Shown one piece after another: positions 7,879 to 17,283 of a DNA stretch of 64,000 nucleotides. Each line of letters starts with the position of its first letter. Position 1 is the stretch's first letter. A program made the position numbers and the translations under genes. The DNA lies in NCBI GenBank assembly GCA_963840075.1, contig CAWIXS010000051.1, positions 3,996-67,995 on the forward strand, in the 5' to 3' direction. Under the pieces are notes generated by a model. That model did no database searches. It was not told the origin of the DNA and was given only the letters and a program-made list of their open reading frames with translations. Origin of the DNA: AWTP1-13 sp963840075 (GTDB lineage Bacteria > Pseudomonadota > Alphaproteobacteria > Rhizobiales > Hyphomicrobiaceae).

Positions 7879-8463
7879 CTACTGGCGCGGAGCCTCGGAG
7901 GCGCGGCTGGCGGTGCCGGTGAAGGCGTCCACCAGCTTGGCGAGATCGCCCTTGCGCTCTGGGTCGAGGTCCTTGAGGGCCTCGTCGGACAGGACGCCGG
8001 CAACCGTGTTGAAGGGGTCCGACCGCAGCAGCTGGAACAGCCTGCCGGTCTCGCGTGCCGCGGCCAGCGGATCGCCGGGGTTCGTGCGCTGCCGGTTGCG
8101 GATGCTGGTGATCTCGGACGCGAGCCGCCACGCCAGCAGCTCCGCGTGCCGGTCCGCCTCCGACGGCGATTCGCGGTGCGCAAAGTCGTCCGGCGGCTCG
8201 GCGAAGCCGGGCGTGCGCCCTTCCCCGCTGTATCCCGCAAACCCCAGGAGCTCGTTGGGCGAGACCCGAAGCAGCTCGCAGATCTTGTGGATCAGCGTCA
8301 GGCTCGGCTCCACCTCCGCCCGTTCGTAGCGGGTGTAGCGGTTCTCTTCGATCCCAAGAGATTTGGCGAAATAGCGCGCGCGCTGAAAACCGCCCTCAAT
8401 TCGCATATTTTTGAGGCGCTTTGCGAATTGCAAGCGAACCTGGGGTGCAAGAGTCTTCGTCAT
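7879..8463 (-). CDS. XRE-family helix-turn-helix regulator
   Basis: 194 residues from ATG 8463-8461. The N-terminal HTH_3 domain (about residues 8-70) includes RLKNMRIEGGFQRARYFAKS, then IEENRYTRYERAEVEPSL, the usual Cro/CI-like recognition and turn segments, then ICELLRVSPNELLGF. The remainder (about 85-194) is not recognised; it is charged and probably helical. It is probably a DNA-binding repressor or activator. The AT-rich gap between it and mbfA is its only obvious promoter region, so it may be read apart from mbfA on the same strand. The target is unknown. Confidence 0.85.
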   Translation of the reverse strand: MTKTLAPQVRLQFAKRLKNMRIEGGFQRARYFAKSLGIEENRYTRYERAEVEPSLTLIHKICELLRVSPNELLGFAGYSGEGRTPGFAEPPDDFAHRESPSEADRHAELLAWRLASEITSIRNRQRTNPGDPLAAARETGRLFQLLRSDPFNTVAGVLSDEALKDLDPERKGDLAKLVDAFTGTASRASEAPRQ

Positions 8464-8489
8464 GACGCTCGCAGTTTCGCAGATCCGGC

Positions 8490-8528
8490 ACAAATTGTAA
8501 TCGTTATACATCGCATAATATAGGCGGA
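8490..8528 (-). promoter_or_regulatory. AT-rich promoter/operator candidate for the XRE gene
   Basis: In a very GC-rich context, 8490-8523 is about two thirds A+T. On the minus strand it offers TATAAC and TACAAT as possible -10 boxes within 60 bp of the ATG at 8463. Regulators of this class often bind their own promoter, but no clear dyad could be assigned. Confidence 0.35.
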
Positions 8529-8555
8529 AATCCCGGTGTTTGTAGGGTTCTGAGC

Positions 8556-9512
8556 TCAAGCGCTGCCGATCAGGACACCGGCTGCAAACACGATGAGGCC
8601 GCCGACCACCACCTCGAACGCGGCGCGCAGGAACTTGGTGTCCATGTAGCGCGCCCTGATCCAGGCGATGGCCCACAGCTCGATCAGCACGACGGCGATG
8701 GCGAGCGCCGTGGCGGTACGGAAATCCCCGATGAGGTAGGGAAGCGTGTGGCCCAGGCCGCCCACCGACGTCATCAGGCCCGTGATCGTGCCGCGCAGCC
8801 AGGGGTGGCCGCGGCCCGTCAGCGAGCCGTCGTCCGACAGCGCCTCGGCGAAACCCATGGAGATGCCGGCGCCGACCGAGGCGGCGAGGCCGACGAGGAA
8901 CGTCTCCCAGGTGTTGTGGGTCGCAAAGGCGGCGGCGAACAGCGGCGCCAGGGTCGATACCGACCCGTCCATGAGCCCGGCGAGGCCCGGCTGCACCACC
9001 TGCAGCACGAACATGCGCTGGCGCGTCTCCTCCTCGGTGCGGCGGGCCTCGCCGTGCAGGTAGGCCTCGCCCAGGCGGTGGGCGAGACCGGCGTGCTCCC
9101 GCTCCGCCGCGGCGAGGTCGCCGAGCAGCTTGCGGATGCTGGCGTCGGAGGCGCGCGCCATCGCGCGCTCGTAGAAGCGCTGCGTCTCCGCCTCCATGGC
9201 TTCGGCCTGGGCGCGCACCTTGTCGAGGCCCAGGGGCCGCACCATCCAGATCGGCTCGTGCCTGATGAAGCCGCGCACGTCCTGGCGCCGGATCAGGGGG
9301 ATGTGCTCGCCGAACTTGTGCTGGAACAGCTCGATCAGGAGGCGGCGGTGCTCGTTCTCCTGCGCCGCCATCTCCATGAACACCTGCGCCGAGGCCGGGT
9401 AGCGGTCGGCGAGGCCGTCGGCGTAGTCGGCGTAGATGCGGGCGTCCTCCTCCTCCAGCGCGATGGCCAGCGCCAGGATCTCCCGCTCCGACAGGTCGAT
9501 AAAGCTCCTCAA
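8556..9512 (-). CDS. mbfA: membrane-bound ferritin MbfA (ferritin-like domain + VIT1/CCC1-like transporter)
   Basis: 318 residues from TTG 9512-9510, which gives (M)RSFIDLSEREILALAIALE, the usual MbfA start. AGGAGG lies nine bases upstream. Residues 1-150 are a ferritin/rubrerythrin-like four-helix domain with the iron ligands in EEEDARIY and QENEH. From about residue 170 there is a VIT1/CCC1-type membrane domain with GLMDGSVSTLAPLFAAAF and a run of hydrophobic helices. In Bradyrhizobium and Agrobacterium MbfA exports iron and protects against iron and peroxide stress, under Irr control. An ICE-like box lies upstream. A longer open frame from 9563 adds a tail unlike the family. Confidence 0.92.
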   Translation of the reverse strand: MRSFIDLSEREILALAIALEEEDARIYADYADGLADRYPASAQVFMEMAAQENEHRRLLIELFQHKFGEHIPLIRRQDVRGFIRHEPIWMVRPLGLDKVRAQAEAMEAETQRFYERAMARASDASIRKLLGDLAAAEREHAGLAHRLGEAYLHGEARRTEEETRQRMFVLQVVQPGLAGLMDGSVSTLAPLFAAAFATHNTWETFLVGLAASVGAGISMGFAEALSDDGSLTGRGHPWLRGTITGLMTSVGGLGHTLPYLIGDFRTATALAIAVVLIELWAIAWIRARYMDTKFLRAAFEVVVGGLIVFAAGVLIGSA

Positions 9513-9569
9513 GACCCAGTTCCTCCTGCAGCAGCGTGCCGGGCGAGGTCGCCGAAGCATCAATCTCTA

Positions 9570-9587
9570 TTTTAGAATGATTAAAAA
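9570..9587 (-). promoter_or_regulatory. candidate Irr-binding ICE box of mbfA
   Basis: TTTTAGAATGATTAAAAA stands out in GC-rich sequence 58-75 bp upstream of the mbfA start. It is an imperfect dyad: TTTTAGAAT faces ATTAAAA, lacking the CT of ATTCTAAAA. It resembles the iron control element bound by Irr in Hyphomicrobiales, and mbfA is a known Irr target. lepA starts 159 bp away on the other side, so an effect on lepA is possible but not expected. Confidence 0.6.
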
Positions 9588-9745
9588 CTTGCGCCAACCG
9601 GCAAAGTGGCGGTCTTTCGCCGACACCGGCTCGCAGCAGGGCAGCCCGTGGTCCAGGGGGCGCCGATCCGCAGCTCGCCCGCGGCGAGCAGTGTCGCGAG
9701 GATTGCCATTTGAACGTCGCGCCGGGGGTGCTAAGCAGCCGCACC

Positions 9746-11548
<1,803 letters not shown>

Positions 11549-11584
11549 GCTGGTCGATCCAGTGGCTGCCCCCAAGCTCAAGCC

Positions 11585-11600
11585 TGCTGACAATTCAGCA
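11585..11600. promoter_or_regulatory. palindrome upstream of parDE, possible operator
   Basis: TGCTGACAATTCAGCA is a 6-bp inverted repeat with a 4-bp centre, 47 bp before parD. It overlaps a possible -35 (CTGACA), and a TATGCT candidate -10 follows 18 bp later. Two similar segments, ATGCTGGCATCA and GAATGGCATCATG, lie closer to the start. ParD-type antitoxins repress their own operon by binding such sites. Confidence 0.4.
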
Positions 11601-11646
11601 GAGTGCGGTGCTATGCTGGCATCACGATTGTTGCTAGAATGGCATC

Positions 11647-11946
11647 ATGGATGACGCACCCAAGCGCAACGACGACGAGTACGTCCGTGAGGGCGGGCCG
11701 TACGCTGACCTGATCCGCGAACTGGTCGAAAGCGGCCGCTACGGGAGCGCCGCCGAGGTGGTGCTCGATGCGCTGTCGCTGCTGCGCGACCAGGAGCTGC
11801 TGCGCAAGGCCCAGCAGGACTGGCTCAAGGCCAAGATCCAGAAGGGCATCGACTCCGCTGACCGTGGCGAGCTGATCCCGGCCGAGGAGGTGTTCGCGCA
11901 GTTGAGAGCAGAGATTGAAACGAGAGCGGCGAAGTCGCGCGAATGA
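11647..11946 (+). CDS. parD: type II antitoxin, ParD/CC2985 family
   Basis: 99 residues. It has the ribbon-helix-helix-like core DLIRELVESGRYGSAAEVVLDALSLL, the signature of CC2985/ParD antitoxins, and an acidic C-terminal half that would wrap the toxin. The stop overlaps the start of the toxin gene by 4 bp (ATGA), so the pair is translationally coupled. The antitoxin neutralises ParE and autoregulates. The N-terminus is somewhat longer than usual. Confidence 0.9.
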   Translation: MDDAPKRNDDEYVREGGPYADLIRELVESGRYGSAAEVVLDALSLLRDQELLRKAQQDWLKAKIQKGIDSADRGELIPAEEVFAQLRAEIETRAAKSRE

Positions 11947-12251
11947 TCCCGGTTCGGTTCACGCCGGAGGCTCGCGCCGACCTGCGCGAAATCGCTCTGC
12001 GAATCGCTGACCGCAATCCTGCTCGAGCTCTCACATACGTTGATGAGATTGAGGCTAAGGCCAATCGCATCGGCGAGTTCCCGCGGGCCGGTCCGCCGCG
12101 TCCTCAGTGGGGCGAGGGTATTCGCATCAACATCCATGCTAAGTATCTGATTGTCTACCGCGTGCGGGACGAGACTGTGCAAATTCTACGAGTGGTGCAT
12201 GGAGCCCGCGATCTGGACGCACTGTTCGAGGAGGAGCCGCTGCCGGAATAG
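11943..12251 (+). CDS. parE: type II toxin, ParE/RelE superfamily
   Basis: 102 residues. It starts MIPVRFTPEARADLREIALRI and ends with IKYLIVYRV-like (HAKYLIVYRVRDETVQILRV) and HGARDLDALF, the standard ParE strand and C-terminal helix. ParE toxins inhibit DNA gyrase; RelE relatives cut mRNA. The overall form favours ParE. The frame is complete and paired with parD. It lies directly before vsr and the broken restriction-modification genes, forming a small defence/addiction island. Confidence 0.9.
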   Translation: MIPVRFTPEARADLREIALRIADRNPARALTYVDEIEAKANRIGEFPRAGPPRPQWGEGIRINIHAKYLIVYRVRDETVQILRVVHGARDLDALFEEEPLPE

Positions 12252-12284
12252 GTGGTGGCGATGCGATTGCCCCGAAGCTTAGCG

Positions 12285-12692
12285 ATGGACAAACCCGCAC
12301 GAGCGCTCACTCTCACCGAGCGCATGCGGCGCATCCGCAAGAAGAACTCCAAGCCCGAGCTAATCGTGCGCCGGATGGTGCACGGCATGGCCTTCCGCTA
12401 TCGCCTGCACGGCAGCAGGCTGCCCGGAACGCCCGACATCGTCCTGCCGCGCCATCGCAAGGTGATCCTCGTGCACGGCTGCTTCTGGCACCGCCACGAC
12501 TGCCCTGACGGCACCAAGCTGCCACGGTCCAAGCCGGAGTACTGGGGGCCGAAGCTGGAGCGCAATCGGCGGCGGGATGCGGCCAATATAAAGAAGCTGC
12601 GTGAGATGGGCTGGGATGTGCTCGTGGTCTGGGAGTGCGAGATAGCGGACGAGGAGGAACTCGTCCGACAGCTGACGCAGTTCCTCAGGTAG
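12285..12692 (+). CDS. vsr: very short patch repair endonuclease (Vsr)
   Basis: 135 residues from ATG 12285 (other in-frame starts are GTG 12252 and ATG 12261). Family landmarks are RMRRIRKKNSKPELIVRR, FRYRLHGSRLPGTPDIVLP with the catalytic Asp in TPDIV, and VHGCFWHRHDC with the His/Cys ligands. Vsr nicks 5' of T in T:G mismatches made by deamination of 5-methylcytosine and so accompanies C5 methyltransferases. Its natural partner is the methyltransferase at 14109-15332, now broken. The gene is intact and overlaps the end of the restriction gene tail-to-tail by 8 bp. Confidence 0.93.
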   Translation: MDKPARALTLTERMRRIRKKNSKPELIVRRMVHGMAFRYRLHGSRLPGTPDIVLPRHRKVILVHGCFWHRHDCPDGTKLPRSKPEYWGPKLERNRRRDAANIKKLREMGWDVLVVWECEIADEEELVRQLTQFLR

Positions 12693-13937
12693 AGGGCGCG
12701 CCCCGCGCCGATGCGGCTAGCACGTCCTGTATTGTGGGCGAGAAGGTGGGCGCGTCGACGCGAATATTGTTGTCTATCCTGTCCATTACAGTGGACATGT
12801 GCCGGCAGCCCACTCGTCAGGGCGAAAGTGAACTCCCAACGCTCCGTGACAGGGTGAAGGCACGCGGCAACGATGTTGAAGTCGCCCGGCGCATAGTAGC
12901 GCGAGCAAGGGTCGGACTTCGCGGCTCGCGTCCGCTGGAAGTCGAGCCTGGGAACGCCGCCAGCGTACGTTTTCCGCAGCACGTTCTTGCACTCGATGAG
13001 AATGGGCCTTGCCGCCTTTCCAGCGGAGGCTGATATCGGGCTTGCCGTCACCTTGCAGGCGAGCGCATTCGCTGACGCCGTCGATGCCGTTGAGATAGCT
13101 CTCCAGGTGGCTCTCCGCCACCCACCCGCGCACGGCCATCTTGAGACGGCTGGCTGAAGAGATGAGATCCAGCAGCGCCTCCGGCGCCAGGCCCAGCTCA
13201 TCGAGCAGCGCATGCGATATCTTGCCCGTCGCCGCTTTGCCCGGCAGCTCCCGGAATTTATCTGCGAGCAGATGGCGCTCGCCGGGGTCGAGGCCGCGTG
13301 CAATGCCACGATCAACGGTGCGAGCCACGCGCTCAAGCATGAGAAGGTCAAGCAATCGCTCCTGCCGGCCACCGATAAGGACCTCGGTGCGCACATCGGG
13401 ATCGAACTCGGCGGCCCGCCTTGTCGTCGTTTTTGGCTCATGTCGATCGCGTTCCCACGCCGACCACCCATCTTGCAGGATCGCCTCCACGTTGGCGGTC
13501 TTGAACCAAATCGAGCGGGACATCGGCGACGGATCGTTCATGCGCGGGTCAGCAGCGATGAATATTCCGCGCTCCAAATCGATGCCGAAAAAGATCGTCG
13601 TGGTCACTCCCAGCGGATCAATGGCAACGTCAAGGACACCCTCCAGATCTCCGCCATACTTGATCTGGAAGCGATGCTCGTCCGGGGGGCGGTTCTTGGT
13701 CTCCTTGAAGTTGGCACGAAAGGCGTATGCGAGAACGCTCAACCGCTCGCCGCCCGGCAGATCCACAACGATATGGAACGGCGCGCGATTGGCAGGGCTC
13801 ACATGCTGGATCGTGCAGCCGCGTTGCTCCAAAGCGTCGCGAATGAATTGGAGCAGCGGCTCTTTATCCCGAGCACTGACGGAATAGACCTTCCACGAGA
13901 AGGCTGACTCAACGCCCACTGAAACATCGTCACTCAT
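12685..13937 (-). pseudogene. type II restriction endonuclease-like gene, frameshifted twice
   Basis: ATG 13937-13935 starts MSDDVSVGVESAFSWK. The first frame holds to about 13006, ending sensibly at DGKPDISLRWKGGKA. Skipping one base there gives ILIECKNVLRKTYAGG, so D...E-C-K forms a PD-(D/E)XK-type nuclease centre. A second one-base skip near 12808 restores MDRIDNNIRVDAPTFSPTIQ and a stop at 12685. The rebuilt protein is about 417 residues. Context (vsr, C5 methyltransferase, divergent promoter) argues for the cognate nuclease of an R-M system. I do not recognise the specificity. Either it is inactivated or the two extra bases are sequencing errors. Confidence 0.75.
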
Positions 13938-13996
13938 AATGCCTGCGTCAGCCCCTATCTCGCGGGCTACGGCTCACCCGTGTAGCCTAAGCCTCA

Positions 13997-14010
13997 GCGA
14001 ATCGATTCGC
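13997..14010. promoter_or_regulatory. perfect palindrome with two GANTC sites between R and M genes
   Basis: GCGAATCGATTCGC is a 14-bp perfect palindrome in the 171-bp divergent spacer of the R-M pair. It contains GAATC and GATTC, both GANTC, the target of alphaproteobacterial CcrM. It may be an operator for either gene. No controller (C) protein gene is visible. Confidence 0.45.
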
Positions 14011-14108
14011 GAGCGCGAGTTGTGGATATTGTCTGTTACGATGCGCGTGTGTGTTGACTAAGCACGCAGTAAGTTCTACTTTTGTTCTAGTCCTGGACGG
14101 GGCCGCAG

Positions 14109-15332
14109 ATGCTCAAGGCCGTCAGCTTGTTTACGGGCGTCGGAGGACTAGACCTCGGCTTCGAGGCGGCTGGACTTCGACACTGCCGCTGCGGTCGAGC
14201 TGGACCCCGTGAGCTGCCGCACGCTGCGGCTCAATCGCGACTGGCCGGTGATCGAGCGGCGATATCCACCAGGTCACCTCCAAAGAGCTGTTGCGTACAG
14301 CAAAGCTGAAAGTCGGCCAAGCCGACGTGCTGATCGGCGGCCCGCCGTGTCAGCCGTTCTCCAAGTCCGGCTACTGGGCGCGGGGCGACGCCTTGCGGCT
14401 CGACGATGCCCGCGCCGACACGCTGACCGCATACCTGCGCGTCTTGCGCGATGTCCAGCCGAAGGCCTTCGTGATCGAGAACGTCTTCGGGCTCGCCTAC
14501 AAGGGCAAGAGCGAGGGGCTGGACCGCATCCTTGCGGGGATCGAGCAGATCAATCGCGAGACTGGCACCAACTATCGTCCGGTCTGGCAAGTGCTCGACG
14601 CTGCAAGCTACGGCGTCCCGCAGCATCGCGAGCGCGTTTTCATTGTGGGCAGCCGCGATGGAAAGGAGTTCAGAGTTTCCGCAAGCGACGCACGGTGCCG
14701 CCGACGACTTGCTGGCTGGCACCGATATTGAGCCCTACCGCACGGTATGGGATGCAGTCGGCGATTTACCCGAACGGCCGAACGACCCAGCCCTCAAGCT
14801 CGGAGGCAAGTGGGCCGACCTGCTGCCGAGCATCCCGGAGGGCGAGAACTACCTTTGGCACACCCCGCGCGGGGGCGGCATGCCGCTGTTCGGCTGGCGC
14901 ACGCGCTACTGGAGCTTCCTTTTGAAGCTCGCCAAGAGCCGGCCGTCGTGGACCATCCAGGCTCTGCCCGGCCCGGCGACGGGCCCGTTTCATTGGAGCA
15001 GCCGGCGTCTATCCATCCAGGAGCTTTGCCGGCTGCAGACCTTGCCTGACGGGCTGCAATTCGACTGCGGGCGCAACGATGCCCAGCGCATGCTCGGCAA
15101 TGCCGTGCCATCTCTGCTGGCCGAGGTCATTGCGCGCGAGATTCGCCGCCAGCTCCTCGGCAAGCCCATCCGAGAGAAAAAGCTCGCGCTGCTTCCACCG
15201 TCTCGGGGCCCTATTCCTCCGCCCGAGCCCGTTGCGAGGGTGCCGGTGGCATATCGCTCCCTGGTGGGCAATCACGCCGCGCATCCGGGTGAGGGCCGCG
15301 GGAACAGGGCGCGTGCAAGATTGGCCGCTTGA
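14109..15332 (+). pseudogene. DNA (cytosine-5-)-methyltransferase, three frameshifts
   Basis: All main C5-methyltransferase motifs can be read, but in changing frames. They are I, LFTGVGGLDLGFEAAG (frame of 14109); IV, GGPPCQPFSKSG with the catalytic Cys; VI, FVIENVFGL; VIII, QHRERVF; IX, SIQELCRLQTLPD; and X, MLGNAVPSLLAEVIA. Single extra bases near 14178 (GGACTT-C-GACACT), 14259 (GAGCGG-C-GATATC) and 14672 (GAGTTC-A-GAGTTT) break the frame. Removing them restores one protein of about 407 residues. It would have protected DNA from the neighbouring nuclease and created the substrate of Vsr. The start ATG 14109 fits the family. It is inactive as written. Confidence 0.85.
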
Positions 15333-15413
15333 GCTGGGCGCTGTCCGGTCGGCCTCGCCCCGTCCCAAGGCGCGCCACTAACACGAGCCGCATCGGCAGG
15401 AGGTACCGCAATT

Positions 15414-15439
15414 GGGGTCAGACCCGCAGGGGTCTGTCC
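15414..15439. repeat. REP-like palindrome, GTCAGACCC family
   Basis: GGGGTCAGACCC-GCA-GGGGTCTGTCC, a hairpin with a 3-base loop and one mismatch. It touches the 3' end of the minus-strand DnaJ-like pseudogene. It has the same GCA loop as the copy at 47493-47519. Confidence 0.8.
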
Positions 15440-15440
15440 G

Positions 15441-17215
15441 CTAACGCCGGATGCGGCCGTCGGCGCCTATGAAGGGCTCGTCGGCCGAGGGCCAGCGCTG
15501 GCTGCCGGCAGGGTCGGAGGCGGGCGACTTGCCGGCGGGCGGCGTCTGCTTGGCCTCCTTGACGACCGTGACCGCCGGGGTCTTCGTCTCCGCGCGCTCC
15601 AGATCGGCCATGCGCACCCGCGCGTCCCTGGCATAGCGCCCCTTGGGATGGGTGCCGAGGTAGCTCGCGTAGGAGGCCTTGCTGTTGCGGCGCTTGGCCT
15701 TGGACCAGGCCGCATCCTCCCGCTCAGTCTCCACCGCATCGAGCAGGGCCAGCTTCTCCTGTGCCTGGGCCGCGTAGCTTCCGGAGGGGTGGTCGGCGAG
15801 ATAGCGCTCCACGTCCTCCCTCGTTGCGCTCTTCTGCGCCGCGGCCCAGGCGGCCAGCTCGGCGCTCTGCCTGGCCTCGGCGGCGTCGATGGCGGCGATG
15901 GTCTGCCGGGCCTCGGCGGCGCGCTCGCCGTCGGGATGGGCGTCGAGGAAGCGCTGCCAGCCCTCCCTGGTCGCGCTCTTCTCGCGCCGCGGCCCAGGCG
16001 GCCAGCTCCGCGCGCTGCCTGGCCTCGGCGGCGTCGATGGCGGCGATGGTCTGCCGGGCCTCGGCGGCGCGCTCGCCGTCGGGATGGGCGTCGAGGAAGC
16101 GCTGCCAGCCCTCCCTGGTCGCGCTCTTCTGCGCCGCGGCCCAGGCGGCCAGCTCGGCGCGCTGCCTGGCCTCGGCGGCGTCGATGGCGGCGATGGCCTG
16201 CCGGGCCTCGCGCGGCGCGCTCCCCGTCGGGATGGGCGTCGAGGAAGCGCTGCCAGCCCTCCCTGGTGCCGGCTCGCTCGGCCTCGGCCCACGCGGCTTC
16301 CCGTTTCCTGGCGGCGCCCGGGGGTTGCTTGGGGATCGAGCTGGTGGTGACGGCGTCGGGGACCGGCCGGCGCGCCGTCTGGTCCCGAGCCCCGAGGAAG
16401 CCGGCGTAGTAGAGGCCGGCGAGCGCGCCAAGCACGACAGGGACGCTCGACGCCATGGCGCCGACGAAGAAGGCCCTGCGGGCGCGGCGTGCATCGCTGC
16501 GCTTGGCCTGCGCCCGCCCGCCGAAGCCTTTCAGCTCCTGGTAGGCGTCGTTGATCACCTTCATGCGCTCCGCGGCGATCGGGTCCACGGTGCGGCCGTC
16601 GGGGTGCAGCTCCTTGGCCAGACGCAGGTAGGCAGCGCGGATTTCCTGGCGCGACGCCCGGCGCGCGACGCCCAGCACGCTGTAGGGATCGCCCGCCGTG
16701 CCGCTGCGCTTCTCGTGCGTGCGCCTGGCGAGGTGCGAAGGGGCCCTCTGCCATCCGCTCGGCGGCATGAGACCCGCCGGCAGGGCCGTATGCTCGTCGC
16801 CGGTGGCGCCGTCGACCTGCGCCTGCGTCAGGTTGCGGGCGTGGCCGAATTGGGCGCCGGACAACGTTGCGCCATCGAGCCTGGCCTCCTTGAGATCGGC
16901 CTGATCGAGGTTGGCATGGCTCAGGTTTGCGCCGCGCAGATCGGCGCACCCCAGACGCGCATGCGACAGGTCCGCCGCGATGAGCGAGGCACCGGCGAGA
17001 TTGGCGCCGATCAGCGTCGCCTGCTCCAGCGCCGCTCCGCCGAGGTCTGCGCCACCGAGGTCGACCGGCCCGCCCTGGGCAGGGCCGAGCTGCCGGCGGC
17101 CCACCGACAGCTCGAGGCCGCTCAAGTCCGGGACGACGGCGGGATGCTCGGCCCGCCAGGCGTTCCACGCCCGCGGGCCTTCCGCCAGCTTTGCGACGTG
17201 GAGCGAATTGGCCAT
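15441..17215 (-). pseudogene. pentapeptide-repeat / J-domain / transmembrane / tandem-repeat protein, two frameshifts
   Basis: ATG 17215-17213 starts MANSLHVAKLAEGPRAW. Residues about 65-140 are pentapeptide repeats (ADLGGAALEQATLIGANLAG...). About 175-235 is a J-domain, DPYSVLGVARRASRQEI...AKELHPDGR, with the HPD triad. About 263-285 is one TM helix. A long C-terminal part follows, built of about 49-residue repeats. Extra single bases near 16212 and 15983, seen by comparing repeat copies, shift the frame, and removing them restores about 590 residues ending FIGADGRIRR. A J-domain protein tied to the membrane would recruit DnaK, but the client is unknown. As written it is truncated after the first repeat. 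Confidence 0.7.
15815..16262. repeat. about 148-bp tandem repeats inside the J-domain pseudogene
   Basis: Three near-identical units plus a diverged one encode (on the minus strand) EGWQRFLDAHPDGERAAEAR then QTIAAIDAAEARQRAELAAW and AAAQKSATR. The unit is 147 bp, and 148 where an extra base is present. Nearly no drift between units implies recent duplication or gene conversion. This is protein-coding repetition, not a CRISPR array. Confidence 0.85.
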
Positions 17216-17283
17216 CGCAATCGACTTTCAGCTGGGCCCGCACGCCCGGCCCGAACTCATACGTATCTCTTGTGCGTACCGTC

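Noticed and set aside
5123..8329. A 1068-codon plus-strand open frame overlapping pheT
   Set aside because: It lies in a different phase over an undoubted pheT, its translation is Arg/Gly/Ala-rich without motifs, and such shadows are expected at this GC content.
14109..15332. Programmed +1 frameshifting in the methyltransferase
   Set aside because: Three shifts at unrelated sequences without slippery runs or stop codons in place; decay or error is simpler.
15815..16262. CRISPR-like regular repeats
   Set aside because: The period is 147-148 bp, whole units are near-identical with no unique spacers, and they encode protein.
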